Shown piece by piece: positions 9,035 to 17,344 of a stretch of DNA of 33,021 bases. Every line of letters begins with the position of its first letter. Position 1 is the stretch's first letter. Source of the stretch: Candidatus Sumerlaeota bacterium (lineage in GTDB: Bacteria > Sumerlaeota > Sumerlaeia > UBA8349); NCBI GenBank assembly GCA_016931035.1, contig JAFGFN010000147.1, forward strand, positions 1 through 33,021, written 5' to 3'. A program made the translations under genes and the position numbers. The notes beneath the pieces were generated by a model. The model was not told the DNA's origin and did not search any database. It worked only from the letters and a program-made list of their open reading frames with translations.

Positions 9035-11025
9035 AGACCCGCACCATCGGCCTCCTAACGCTCTCCCTCGTCGTTTTGGGAACCGTGTACTACTTCGACT
9101 ATCGTTCGCTCGTGCGACGCGAGGCGGCGCAGGTCGAGCGCGGCCGGGTTTGCGCGCTCGACCGGGAGGAAATCGACCGAATCGAGCTGCGGAACCCATC
9201 GGGGCAGTTCGTTCTCGAAAAACGATCCGGGGAATGGTGGATCGCCAGGCCGCGCCAGCTGCGGGCCGACTCGACCGTGGTGCAAGGGAAAATCCTCGAC
9301 GCGCTCGCGCAGGCCAACAAGTTCAGCCCGTTCGAGTCCCGTCAGAGCCGTCTGCCCGATTACGGGCTCGACCCGGCGTCGTCCGTCGAGATCCGGGTCT
9401 CGAGCTCGGACTCGGAACGCGCTCCCGTGAGGCTTCGCCTGGGGCGCACCACGGCGATCCAGGGCGAGTGCTACTTGCTCGATACGGCCGAGCCGCTGGT
9501 CGTCTACGTCACGTCCGCCTCGCTGCGCGAAAGTCTCGACCTTTCGCTTCTCGCGCTGCGCGACAAGGCCGTTCTTCCCGTTCCGGCGGAGCGGGTCGGC
9601 GGGCTGCGAGTGGAGACGTTGCGCGAGGAGACGCCGTCGGCGCTCGGCGCAACAACGACCACGCTTTCCGTGCCGCGGCTGGTCGCCCGGCGCGACGCGA
9701 GCGGCTCGTGGTGGATCGCCGACCGGCCGTTGGCCGACTCCGCGCCCCTCGGGCCGGAAAGCGGATTCATCCGAGGGGACGACCGCGAGATGGACACCCT
9801 TCTCAGCGCCCTTCTGACCATGGAGGCACTGGATACGACCACAAGCCGGGGCCTTGCGCCGACACCCGCCCTCGACACCGAGATCATGCGCGCCGTGCTC
9901 GAATACCCCGCCTCTCCGGATGACGAACACCCGACCACGTTCACCGTTCGAAAGTCCGTCGTCTTCGGCTTGGGACCCGACGGCGACGCGCGGAACCTGC
10001 GCGCCGCGGTCGAAGACAGCGATCTAGTCTACGAAGCGGAGCGGGCCATGGTTTCGCGGCTGCTCGGTCCGCTATCGAGTTTCCGCGACCGCCGGATTCT
10101 GCGGATCGCGATACAAGACGCCGCCTATATGCAGATCCAGGTCCGGAATTCCGCCTTCGCCTTCGAACGAGGAGCGGACGACGTGTGGCGCTTCGCAGAC
10201 GATCCGAACGCCCCCGTCAACCAGTTGAAGGCCAATGCGTATCTGTCGGTCTGCCTCGGTTTGCGCGTGGACAGCTTCGATCTGGGGGCCGATCCTCCCA
10301 GCGCGAAGGAGATCGGGCTCGAACCGCCCGAGTTCAGTCTCATGGTCCGGAGCCGCGACGGATCGGTTCGCGAGCGTTTCGAAATCGGTTCGCGGTCCGC
10401 GAGAAACGCGTCGCAGGTCTACGCGCGCCGCATCCGACCCGACGAGAAGGGGGCGCCGGCGATCTTCCTCTTGGCGCTGCCCGAGTCGTACAACCTGGCA
10501 TTGCACAAGACCCGCCGATTCTTCACGGTCAAACCCCTCCTGGAGTTCGACCCCGAGCGTCTCGACCGCATTCAACTGATTCTCCGTCCGGAAAACGAGG
10601 AACCGAGCACCTTGACGCTCGTCCGCCGCGGCGCGGGCGAGGAAGCGACGTGGACGGGAGCGATCGCCGACCGTCCGGCGAAGTCGATGCCCACGCCCCT
10701 AGCGGACCTGCTGCTCTCGGTTCTCCAAGAGATGGAATTCCAGGTGGAACTGGAAACGGACACCGCGAATTTCGGCATCGTCAAGATCTATGGACTCGAC
10801 CGGCCATACCTCACTCTGCGAATCCTGGATGCCGCCGGGAACGAACTCGCCTCGCTCGACCTCGGGCGGCTCGCGCCCGAGCTCTCGGAGAAACAGGCTT
10901 CGTTGCCCGAGTCCGAGCGGAGCATCCTAGTCAAGACGGGCCGCAACGTCTATCGCTACGTCGTAATGAACCAATTGAGCGCCCTGGACAGGGCCCTGAC
11001 CGCCGTCGCCGCGCGCGCGCAGTAG
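9031..11025 (+). CDS. DUF4340 domain protein, membrane-anchored
   Basis: 664 residues, starting at the ATG that overlaps the GldG-like stop (ATGA). One N-terminal helix (residues about 4-22, IGLLTLSLVVLGTVYYF) anchors a long extracytoplasmic part. The first repeat, with IDRIELRNPSGQFVLEKRSGEWWIARP and SRLPDYGLDPASSVEIRV, is the DUF4340 signature. A second, weaker copy lies near residues 360-490 (VWRFADDPN...IGLEPPEFSLMVRSRDG). Another DUF4340-like block may follow near the C-terminus (YGLDRPYLTLRILDAAGNELASLDLG). The constant linkage to GldA/F/G-type genes says it works with that transporter; the biochemical function is unknown. Confidence 0.88.
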   Translation: MKTRTIGLLTLSLVVLGTVYYFDYRSLVRREAAQVERGRVCALDREEIDRIELRNPSGQFVLEKRSGEWWIARPRQLRADSTVVQGKILDALAQANKFSPFESRQSRLPDYGLDPASSVEIRVSSSDSERAPVRLRLGRTTAIQGECYLLDTAEPLVVYVTSASLRESLDLSLLALRDKAVLPVPAERVGGLRVETLREETPSALGATTTTLSVPRLVARRDASGSWWIADRPLADSAPLGPESGFIRGDDREMDTLLSALLTMEALDTTTSRGLAPTPALDTEIMRAVLEYPASPDDEHPTTFTVRKSVVFGLGPDGDARNLRAAVEDSDLVYEAERAMVSRLLGPLSSFRDRRILRIAIQDAAYMQIQVRNSAFAFERGADDVWRFADDPNAPVNQLKANAYLSVCLGLRVDSFDLGADPPSAKEIGLEPPEFSLMVRSRDGSVRERFEIGSRSARNASQVYARRIRPDEKGAPAIFLLALPESYNLALHKTRRFFTVKPLLEFDPERLDRIQLILRPENEEPSTLTLVRRGAGEEATWTGAIADRPAKSMPTPLADLLLSVLQEMEFQVELETDTANFGIVKIYGLDRPYLTLRILDAAGNELASLDLGRLAPELSEKQASLPESERSILVKTGRNVYRYVVMNQLSALDRALTAVAARAQ

Positions 11026-11097
11026 GGGTTCGCCCTCTCTCGATGTTCTCGAAACGCTCACGCGACTCGGACTTTGTATCGCGGTCCGAATCGAACA

Positions 11098-11126
11098 TTG
11101 ACAATCCGCGTCCCCTTCCGGAGAAT
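11098..11126 (+). promoter_or_regulatory. Promoter candidate for the glycan gene run
   Basis: A perfect TTGACA at 11098-11103 is followed after 17 nt by GAGAAT at 11121-11126 (4 of 6 to TATAAT). Just upstream, TCGGAC 11067-11072 pairs with GTCCGA 11084-11089 around an 11-nt loop, a possible operator. It lies in the only real gap (11026-11228) between the transporter cassette and the glycan genes. Confidence 0.45.
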
Positions 11127-11228
11127 ATGCCCTCATTGCGCGGCGCGGGGCCGGGCCGAGCCAGGATCGTCGGCAAGCGTTCCGGTTCACGAGGGACGAC
11201 TCCCAGGAGCGAATCGGACGGAATACGC

Positions 11229-11519
11229 ATGCTCCATCCTTCGAAGGAATCGAGCCGGTGGGACCGCCTTCCGGCGTGCGAGCGGCGCTGTCGCACCTAT
11301 CGCGCCCAGGTCCGAACCGACCGAATCGGTTATGTGAACGCCGTGTTGGAGAGCTACGACGTGTTGGCCCGGATACAGACCGAAGAGATTCGACGAGGAC
11401 TCCTGGCCATCACGGTGCCCGAGGATTGGGATTCCCTCTTTCGCTCGGTGATGAGAGCGCTGGGGGACGAAACCGGAGTGAGGCTTCTCGACGAGGGAGT
11501 TCGAGACGATCGCAAATGA
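11229..11519 (+). CDS. Small DUF4911-like protein
   Basis: 96 residues, no signal or membrane segment. The central part, YVNAVLESYDVLARIQTEE followed by RRGLLAITVPEDWDSLFRSVMRALGDE, has the pattern of the short DUF4911 family (YL..VLEGYDGLA...T......G.....PP), which has no known function. The family call is from memory of the pattern and moderate. The gene is supported by its ATGA overlap with the next gene and by the promoter at 11098. The same frame is open back into the DUF4340 gene; ATG 11229 is chosen because it follows the promoter. Confidence 0.6.
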   Translation: MLHPSKESSRWDRLPACERRCRTYRAQVRTDRIGYVNAVLESYDVLARIQTEEIRRGLLAITVPEDWDSLFRSVMRALGDETGVRLLDEGVRDDRK

Positions 11520-14119
11520 CGCCAAGACCGATACGCGACAACGACTCCGCGCGTAGGGCGCGAAGCATCATGTTCTGGACGGGCGTGGTCTATCTGGTCG
11601 TCCTCGACTACGTCATGACGCCCTTTACAAACAATCTCGACGACATCAAAATCACCGCCACTCACATCCTGGGACCGATCGTGATGGCCGTGTATCTGGT
11701 CCTCCTGGCCCGGGGCTGGGTCGCGATCCCCCGCGCCGCCATCTCGATTCCTCTCGGCGCGTATATGGGCGCCATGATCCTTTCGACCCTCCTCGCCAAG
11801 AGATTCCTCCACTGGGTCGGGTGGGAAACGACCATGCTGCAATGGGTCTTCCTGGCGCCGTTTCTCGCCTTCTTCGCGGCGAGCACCGAGACCCGGCGCC
11901 TGCGCCACGGGTTGATCTTCCTGACCCTGTTGACGCTCTCGAGCACGATCTTCGGCTTGGCTCACATAGGCAAGGCTCCCGTTCTTATTCTCAAGTACGT
12001 CGTTCCTTGCTTCGACAGGAACTCGTTGATCTACGCGTTCACGAACGGACTTGCAGCCACCTTCGACAGCACCAAAGACATGCTCTCGATCATCCTGAAC
12101 CGGGATTTCTACGGATGCTTCCTGGTTCTAATGCTTCCCCTCGTCCTGGGAACGATCCTCTTGAGTCGTTCGCTCGCCATGCAGATCACGGCGTCCGTCA
12201 CGTTCATACTCACCATGGTCTGCATGAACTTGGCGAACACGAAGGACGGCTATGTCGCTCTTGCCATCGCATTCGTCCTCCAAGCCGTTCTCTACGTCTA
12301 CGTCGCCCGTCTGCCCTTGGGATACCGTCGGCGGTTGTTGGCGATCGCCCTCGGCGTGGCGAGTCTCATGCCGACCGTCATAGTCCTCAACCTCTCGAAC
12401 TTCCTCGGCCAAATCAAGACCCTGGACGTCTCGTTCACGTCGCGCGCGATCCTCTGGGGTTGTTCCATCGGGATGTGGACCAGCTCGCCCCTCGCTTTCC
12501 TGATCGGCACGGGTCCCGGGTCGTACCGCGTGCTGCTGGCCGAGTTCCGCCGTCCCGACTACTTCCTCTTCGATATTTCGCACCGGACCCTTTTCTCGCA
12601 CAACTACTTTCTCGATCTGCTGTGCGAGACGGGCGTCGTCGGCTTCGTCCTGTTCATGGCCTTCCTCGTCGCCCTCTTCCGGTATAGCCTGCGGCGCGTG
12701 CGGCGCGATCCCGAGCCCGAACGCCGACTCATCGGGGTCTGTCTCGTCGCCGGCATGGCGGGGTTTCTACTCAACGGCATCACGAGCCCGAATGCGCGGT
12801 GGCCCATCGGGGCCGTCAACTTCTGGGCCGTGTTGGGAATGATGGCCGGATACGTCCAGAGCAGTCTGCCGACCGGCGGGGCCGACCCGGCGAGACGGGC
12901 GCGTCTCTTCCCCGCGACCCTGAGCCCGTCGCAGGCCAAGATCGTCTGGCGCGTCGTTTTGCCGCTCTGCGTCGCCTTGGGCATCTATGCGTCGTATTAC
13001 GGCGTGCGCTACTACTATGCCGCCGTGTACAACAACCGGGGAATCGCCATTCTGGGCGACTCGAATAGGCCGAAGCAAGTGTACGCCTACAGGACAAAAA
13101 TGGCGGAACTCCGAGCGAAGATCAAGGACCCCACCTTGTCGGCCCGCGAGAGAGACGATCTCGCCAAGGAGTTGGCGTTCTACGAACGCGAGTTCGAGAA
13201 ATACCGGCTCATGGCCATCGGTTGGATGCGCAAATCCATCGAGGCGCTGCCGACGTACGGGACGGCCTACTACAAGCTGGCCACTCTTCTCTTCATGGGG
13301 CCCTACGACAGAAGCGGGCAACAGGCGGCGCTCGATGCCAAGAAAGTGTTCCTCGATCTGGAGGCGTTCTGGCCCGAATACGCCCAACTCAGTTTCAACC
13401 TCCATCAAGTCTATTCGATCCTGGGAGACGAAGAGAACGCGGACAAGACGATACGGCGCGCGGCCAAACAGACCATCGATCACCAGATCCGAAAGGTATA
13501 CCTCAGCTATCTTTTGAAGAAAGGGGACTACCCCGCGGCCATAGAGAACGCCAAGGAACTTGCCTCGGCGTGGGAGAGAGTGACGAAGAAGTCGTTGCGC
13601 AAGAGGCCCGAAGAGAAGGAGACGCTCGTCCGGACAAGCCTGGAGTATCTGATGCAGATCGGGGAGATGGCCAAAGACTACGACGTGGCGATCGACGCAC
13701 TCAAGCGGCTCCATCGGCTGCTGCCCGAGAACGAGATGATTGTCGCGAAGCTGACCGACGCCTACCTGCTCACATCGGACTTCGCGGGATTGGAGAGCTC
13801 GATGGAGGACCTGCTCGACGAGTTCCCCGCGGACATAAGTCTGAATTTCTGGCTCGGGTACGCCGCCCTCGAGCAGGGCAAGCTCCGCCTGGCCAAGCGT
13901 CAGGCCTTGATACTCAGGCGGATCGACCCCGAAAACATCGACGCCGACTATCTTCTCTATGGCGCCTATCGCAAAACGGGTCAGCACGAGAAAGCCGTGA
14001 GCTACGCCGAGGCGTATCGCAAGACCGGCACGGACCCGACGCGCCTCGATGAGGTCCGAGACTTTCTCAAAGAGGGAAGCGCCGCGCCGTCGGCGCAGGA
14101 CGCCGCGACCTCGCCCTGA
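11516..14119 (+). CDS. O-antigen ligase/polymerase-like membrane protein with C-terminal TPR
   Basis: 867 residues. About a dozen hydrophobic helices occupy residues 18-500. The motif SHNYFLDLLCETGVVGFVLF near residues 360-380, preceded by FLIGTGPGSYR, is typical of the Wzy/WaaL/PglL O-antigen ligase fold, which transfers or polymerises lipid-linked glycans on the outer face of the inner membrane. From about residue 505, a mostly helical region with TPR-like repeats runs to the end (for example YLLTSDFAGLESSMEDLLDEFP and LRLAKRQALILRRIDPENIDADYLLYGAYRKTGQHEKAV). The start is the ATG overlapping the stop of the small upstream gene. Whether it ligates, polymerises or glycosylates proteins cannot be told from sequence. 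Confidence 0.88.
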   Translation: MTPRPIRDNDSARRARSIMFWTGVVYLVVLDYVMTPFTNNLDDIKITATHILGPIVMAVYLVLLARGWVAIPRAAISIPLGAYMGAMILSTLLAKRFLHWVGWETTMLQWVFLAPFLAFFAASTETRRLRHGLIFLTLLTLSSTIFGLAHIGKAPVLILKYVVPCFDRNSLIYAFTNGLAATFDSTKDMLSIILNRDFYGCFLVLMLPLVLGTILLSRSLAMQITASVTFILTMVCMNLANTKDGYVALAIAFVLQAVLYVYVARLPLGYRRRLLAIALGVASLMPTVIVLNLSNFLGQIKTLDVSFTSRAILWGCSIGMWTSSPLAFLIGTGPGSYRVLLAEFRRPDYFLFDISHRTLFSHNYFLDLLCETGVVGFVLFMAFLVALFRYSLRRVRRDPEPERRLIGVCLVAGMAGFLLNGITSPNARWPIGAVNFWAVLGMMAGYVQSSLPTGGADPARRARLFPATLSPSQAKIVWRVVLPLCVALGIYASYYGVRYYYAAVYNNRGIAILGDSNRPKQVYAYRTKMAELRAKIKDPTLSARERDDLAKELAFYEREFEKYRLMAIGWMRKSIEALPTYGTAYYKLATLLFMGPYDRSGQQAALDAKKVFLDLEAFWPEYAQLSFNLHQVYSILGDEENADKTIRRAAKQTIDHQIRKVYLSYLLKKGDYPAAIENAKELASAWERVTKKSLRKRPEEKETLVRTSLEYLMQIGEMAKDYDVAIDALKRLHRLLPENEMIVAKLTDAYLLTSDFAGLESSMEDLLDEFPADISLNFWLGYAALEQGKLRLAKRQALILRRIDPENIDADYLLYGAYRKTGQHEKAVSYAEAYRKTGTDPTRLDEVRDFLKEGSAAPSAQDAATSP

Positions 14120-14185
14120 TTCCTCGCCGCGTCGCCGGGTCGATCCGGCGGCGACGCCTCGCCAAGGGGAGATGTCCTTGCCCTC

Positions 14186-16123
14186 ATGTCCGGTAAGAAA
14201 CAGAAATCTCCCCGTTCCGCGCACGGCAGGCCCAAGTCTTCTAGTCAACCTCCGGCGCCCCGTCATCGGGTTCCGGTCTTTCGAGAAGATCCGGAGCCGA
14301 TCGCGTTCTTCGCCTCGCCCTGGAAGCCTCTCCCGATCGTTGCGTTGGCGGCGATCGCCGTTCGAGGTCTTCAGTTCTTCTTCATTCGATCCAACGACCC
14401 TTCGTTCGCCTGCTGTCTTTCGGGCGTGGACACCTACACCTACGATCAATGGGCTCTGAAGATCCTGGCTGGAGACTGGGCGAGCCGGAGCCAGCCCGTC
14501 TTCTACTACGGTCCGGCCTATCCGTACTTCCTGGCCCTCGTCTACGGCGCTTTCGGCCATCGCTACGGCGTCGCGCATCTCGCCCAGTTCCTGCTAGGCG
14601 TGTTGGCGAGTCTGGGCGTCTTCCTCGGCGCGTCGCAATGGTTCTCTGGACGCGTCGCCATGCTCGGCGCTCTCTTCGTCGCGTTCTGTCCGGGAGTCTT
14701 GTTCTACGAAAGCACGCTGCTGCCCGAAGCGATCACCTTCATCGCCGTGTCGGCCTCGCTGTGGACGATGGGACTGACGCACCGCCGCCCGGATCGGATG
14801 CGGCTCTGGCCCGTCATGGGACTCTGCTTCGGTCTGATGATCGTGCAGAGGGCGAGCTCGCTCCTCTGCGTCGGCGCCGTGGCCTTCTGGGTGTCGATGT
14901 GCTTCCGGTCGTGGACCTGGCGCAAGAAAACGCTCGTCTTCGGCCTGTTCATGGCGGGCGTCGTTCTGCCCCTCGTTCCGACGACGCTGCATAACCGCTT
15001 GATAGGAGGGAAGTGGGTTCTCGTCACGAGCAACGGCCCGAACCTCCTCTACATTGGGAACGCCCACGACGCCAGCGGGACGTTCGAATATCCTCCGTCC
15101 TTCTTCGCTCTCCAAGACGAGCAAAAGAAGCTCCGCGCCCGGGCCGATTCGATCAGGAAGCAACTCCGCGAGATCGAATCGCCGAACGATGGCGCCCAGG
15201 CCGGAGCGTTGCGAGCCGAGATCGCGCGGATCGACCGAGAACGCGACAACCTGCCGAAGACGCGGCTCCGGAGCGAGATACTGAATCGCCCCGCAACCTG
15301 GTTGAAACTCATGGCGCGCAAGGCCTACATGTTCTGGGGCGCCTTCGACCCGCCCGACAACTTCTCGTACGAACTGTATCGTTGGTTCAGTCCCGCGATG
15401 AAATGGAATCCGTTCGGATTCGCGATCCTCGCGCCTCTCGGACTCGTCGGGCTTGCGTTGGCCGCGCGGCGATGGCGCGATCTCTTCTTGCTTTATGCTT
15501 TCATCGTTCTCTACTGGGCCTCCATCGTACTGGTCTTTGTCGTCGGGCGCTATCGGCTTCCCGTCCTCCTCCCTCTGGCCGGGTTCTCGGCGCTCACGGT
15601 CTGCCGCCTGTGGGAATGGGTGCGAAACCGGCGGCTCGGCCCCGCCCTGATCGCGCTGGGCGCCGTGGCCGCGCTCGTCTGGGCGCTGGGAGCCTACTAT
15701 GTGGCTCCATTCCGTATCCGGTACATCGATTTCGGGATGTTCGCCTCCTACTACAAGAAGACCGACCGACTGGACGAGGCGATCGACATCCTGCGCCGAG
15801 GCGAAGCGTACTACCTGGACTGGAAACCGCGGACCGATGTCGAGCGCGCCATGCATCCGTTCGTTTTGGTCAACTTGCGCATGAACCTGGCGGAGACGCT
15901 TTTCAGCCGGAACGATTTTGCCGGGGCCGAAACGGTTCTCGAAGCGATTCTCAGGAGCGGCCAGGCCGACGCGAAGGTGGTCGGGGCGCTTGCGCACGCC
16001 TACGCCGCGCAAGGCAAAACCGACCAGGCGCGGGCCCTTCTCGAACAGACAATACCCGTCTTCCCCCAGGATGCGGAATTGAAGACCTTGCTCGATCAAA
16101 TCGGTCCCGCGCCGAACCGATAG
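14186..16123 (+). CDS. GT39-type (PMT/ArnT-like) glycosyltransferase with C-terminal TPR
   Basis: 645 residues. After a basic 40-residue tail, about ten helices lie between residues 45 and 515. The first extracytoplasmic loop has the acidic GVDTYTYDQWALKILAGDW and then YYGPAYPYFLALVYGAFGH, the pattern of the PMT_2/GT39 GT-C family that uses polyprenyl-phosphate sugars. A charged insertion (residues about 305-355, QKKLRARADSIRKQLREIESP) looks coiled-coil. The last 120 residues carry TPR-like repeats (DFAGAETVLEAILRSGQADAKVVGALAHAYAAQGKTDQARALLEQTIP). It likely mannosylates or otherwise modifies a lipid-linked glycan or secreted protein (inference). AAGGGGAG at 14164-14171 lies upstream. Confidence 0.85.
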   Translation: MSGKKQKSPRSAHGRPKSSSQPPAPRHRVPVFREDPEPIAFFASPWKPLPIVALAAIAVRGLQFFFIRSNDPSFACCLSGVDTYTYDQWALKILAGDWASRSQPVFYYGPAYPYFLALVYGAFGHRYGVAHLAQFLLGVLASLGVFLGASQWFSGRVAMLGALFVAFCPGVLFYESTLLPEAITFIAVSASLWTMGLTHRRPDRMRLWPVMGLCFGLMIVQRASSLLCVGAVAFWVSMCFRSWTWRKKTLVFGLFMAGVVLPLVPTTLHNRLIGGKWVLVTSNGPNLLYIGNAHDASGTFEYPPSFFALQDEQKKLRARADSIRKQLREIESPNDGAQAGALRAEIARIDRERDNLPKTRLRSEILNRPATWLKLMARKAYMFWGAFDPPDNFSYELYRWFSPAMKWNPFGFAILAPLGLVGLALAARRWRDLFLLYAFIVLYWASIVLVFVVGRYRLPVLLPLAGFSALTVCRLWEWVRNRRLGPALIALGAVAALVWALGAYYVAPFRIRYIDFGMFASYYKKTDRLDEAIDILRRGEAYYLDWKPRTDVERAMHPFVLVNLRMNLAETLFSRNDFAGAETVLEAILRSGQADAKVVGALAHAYAAQGKTDQARALLEQTIPVFPQDAELKTLLDQIGPAPNR

Positions 16124-16136
16124 GAACATGCGCGGT

Positions 16137-16155
16137 CGTCGGCGCCGCGCCGACG
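16137..16155 (+). other. GC hairpin between glycosyltransferase genes
   Basis: CGTCGGCGC at 16137-16145 pairs with GCGCCGACG at 16147-16155, with a single unpaired base at the centre. It lies in the 72-nt gap before the GT4 gene. No U-tract follows, so it is more likely an mRNA-stability or pausing structure than a terminator. Confidence 0.4.
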
Positions 16156-16195
16156 CGCTCGGACCGCTTGCGCGGGACGATCTCCGGAGCGTTTC

Positions 16196-17335
16196 ATGCG
16201 AATCGCCATCGACGTTTCTTCGCTTCTTCCTCCTCGCACGGGTGTGGGGAACTACACCCGCCACCTCGTGCGCGCCTTGCTCGATCTCGACGCGGTCAAC
16301 GACTACACGCTGTTCGCCAACTCGTTTCGTCGTCCCTTCGACGACTTGAACCGTCTGTGTCGCGGGCCGAACGTCTCGGCGCGTCGGTGGCGAGTTCCCG
16401 GGCCCGGGCTCCATCGCGCGTGGCAATACCTGGGTTGGCCCAGGATCGAATCGCTCGTGGGCAAGTGCGACGTCTTCCACGCTCCCGCGACGATCGTCCC
16501 GCCCCGTCGCCGCGTGCCTCTGGTGGTCACGCTTCACGACTGCCACTTCATGCGCCACCCCGAGCAATGTCACGCTTTGGGAGGGCAGTACATGCACCGC
16601 ACGGTGCCCCGGAAGATCCGTACCGCCTCGGTCGTGATTTGCGATTCCGAGTTTACGCGCCGCGAGGCCCTCGAACTCCTCGACCTCGATCCGGGCCGCG
16701 CGCGCGTCGTGCCGCTCGGCGTGGACCACGCTCTGTTCCGACCCATCCTCGACGAGGAACGACGCGACGCGGTGCGGCGACGGTGGAACCTGCCGTTCAA
16801 TTTCATCCTGACCGTCGCGACGCTCGAGCCGCGCAAGAACATCGAGGGAATGCTCCGCGCCATGGCCGCGCTACGCGAGATTCTGAAGGACCCGCCTCCT
16901 CTCGTCTGCGTCGGCGCCGAGGGATTCCAGACCGAGGAGATTCACCGTCTCGTCGTCGAATTGGGACTCTTCAACGACGTGGCCTTCCTCGGCTACGTTC
17001 CCGACGAAGATCTGCCCGCCATCTACAGCCAGGCCATGCTCGTCGTCGCCCCGTCGCACTACGAAGGATTCGGCCTGCCCGTTCTCGAAGCGATGGCCTG
17101 CGCCGCGCCCGTTCTCGCCTCCGACATCGAAGGACTGCGCGAAACGGGAGGCGACGCGGCGGCCTACGTCGACGCGCGCGACCCGCACCGCGTGGCCGAG
17201 TCGATGCAGACGATCCTCCTGTCCGAAACCCGACGCGCCGAACTCCGGAGCCGCGGACCCGAGCGCGCCGCCGCCTTCTCGTGGCGGGCGACCGCCCGAG
17301 GCACCCTCGGCGCGTACGAGATGGCTAAAGGTTGA
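16196..17335 (+). CDS. Glycosyltransferase family 4 (GT-B)
   Basis: 379 residues, cytoplasmic. The N-terminus MRIAIDVSSLLPPRTGVGNYTRHLVRAL is the usual acceptor-domain start with the glycine loop. The nucleotide-sugar domain begins near residue 200 (FNFILTVATLEPRKNIEGMLRA). The E-x7-E type motif is in PSHYEGFGLPVLEAMACAAPVLASD, near residues 284-305. The family adds sugars from NDP-sugars to lipid-linked glycans with retention of configuration. A ribosome site GGAG lies at 16186-16189. The stop is 9 nt before the next ATG, so the genes are co-transcribed. It probably builds the glycan handled by its membrane neighbours. Confidence 0.93.
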   Translation: MRIAIDVSSLLPPRTGVGNYTRHLVRALLDLDAVNDYTLFANSFRRPFDDLNRLCRGPNVSARRWRVPGPGLHRAWQYLGWPRIESLVGKCDVFHAPATIVPPRRRVPLVVTLHDCHFMRHPEQCHALGGQYMHRTVPRKIRTASVVICDSEFTRREALELLDLDPGRARVVPLGVDHALFRPILDEERRDAVRRRWNLPFNFILTVATLEPRKNIEGMLRAMAALREILKDPPPLVCVGAEGFQTEEIHRLVVELGLFNDVAFLGYVPDEDLPAIYSQAMLVVAPSHYEGFGLPVLEAMACAAPVLASDIEGLRETGGDAAAYVDARDPHRVAESMQTILLSETRRAELRSRGPERAAAFSWRATARGTLGAYEMAKG

Positions 17336-17344
17336 CTCGCGGCC

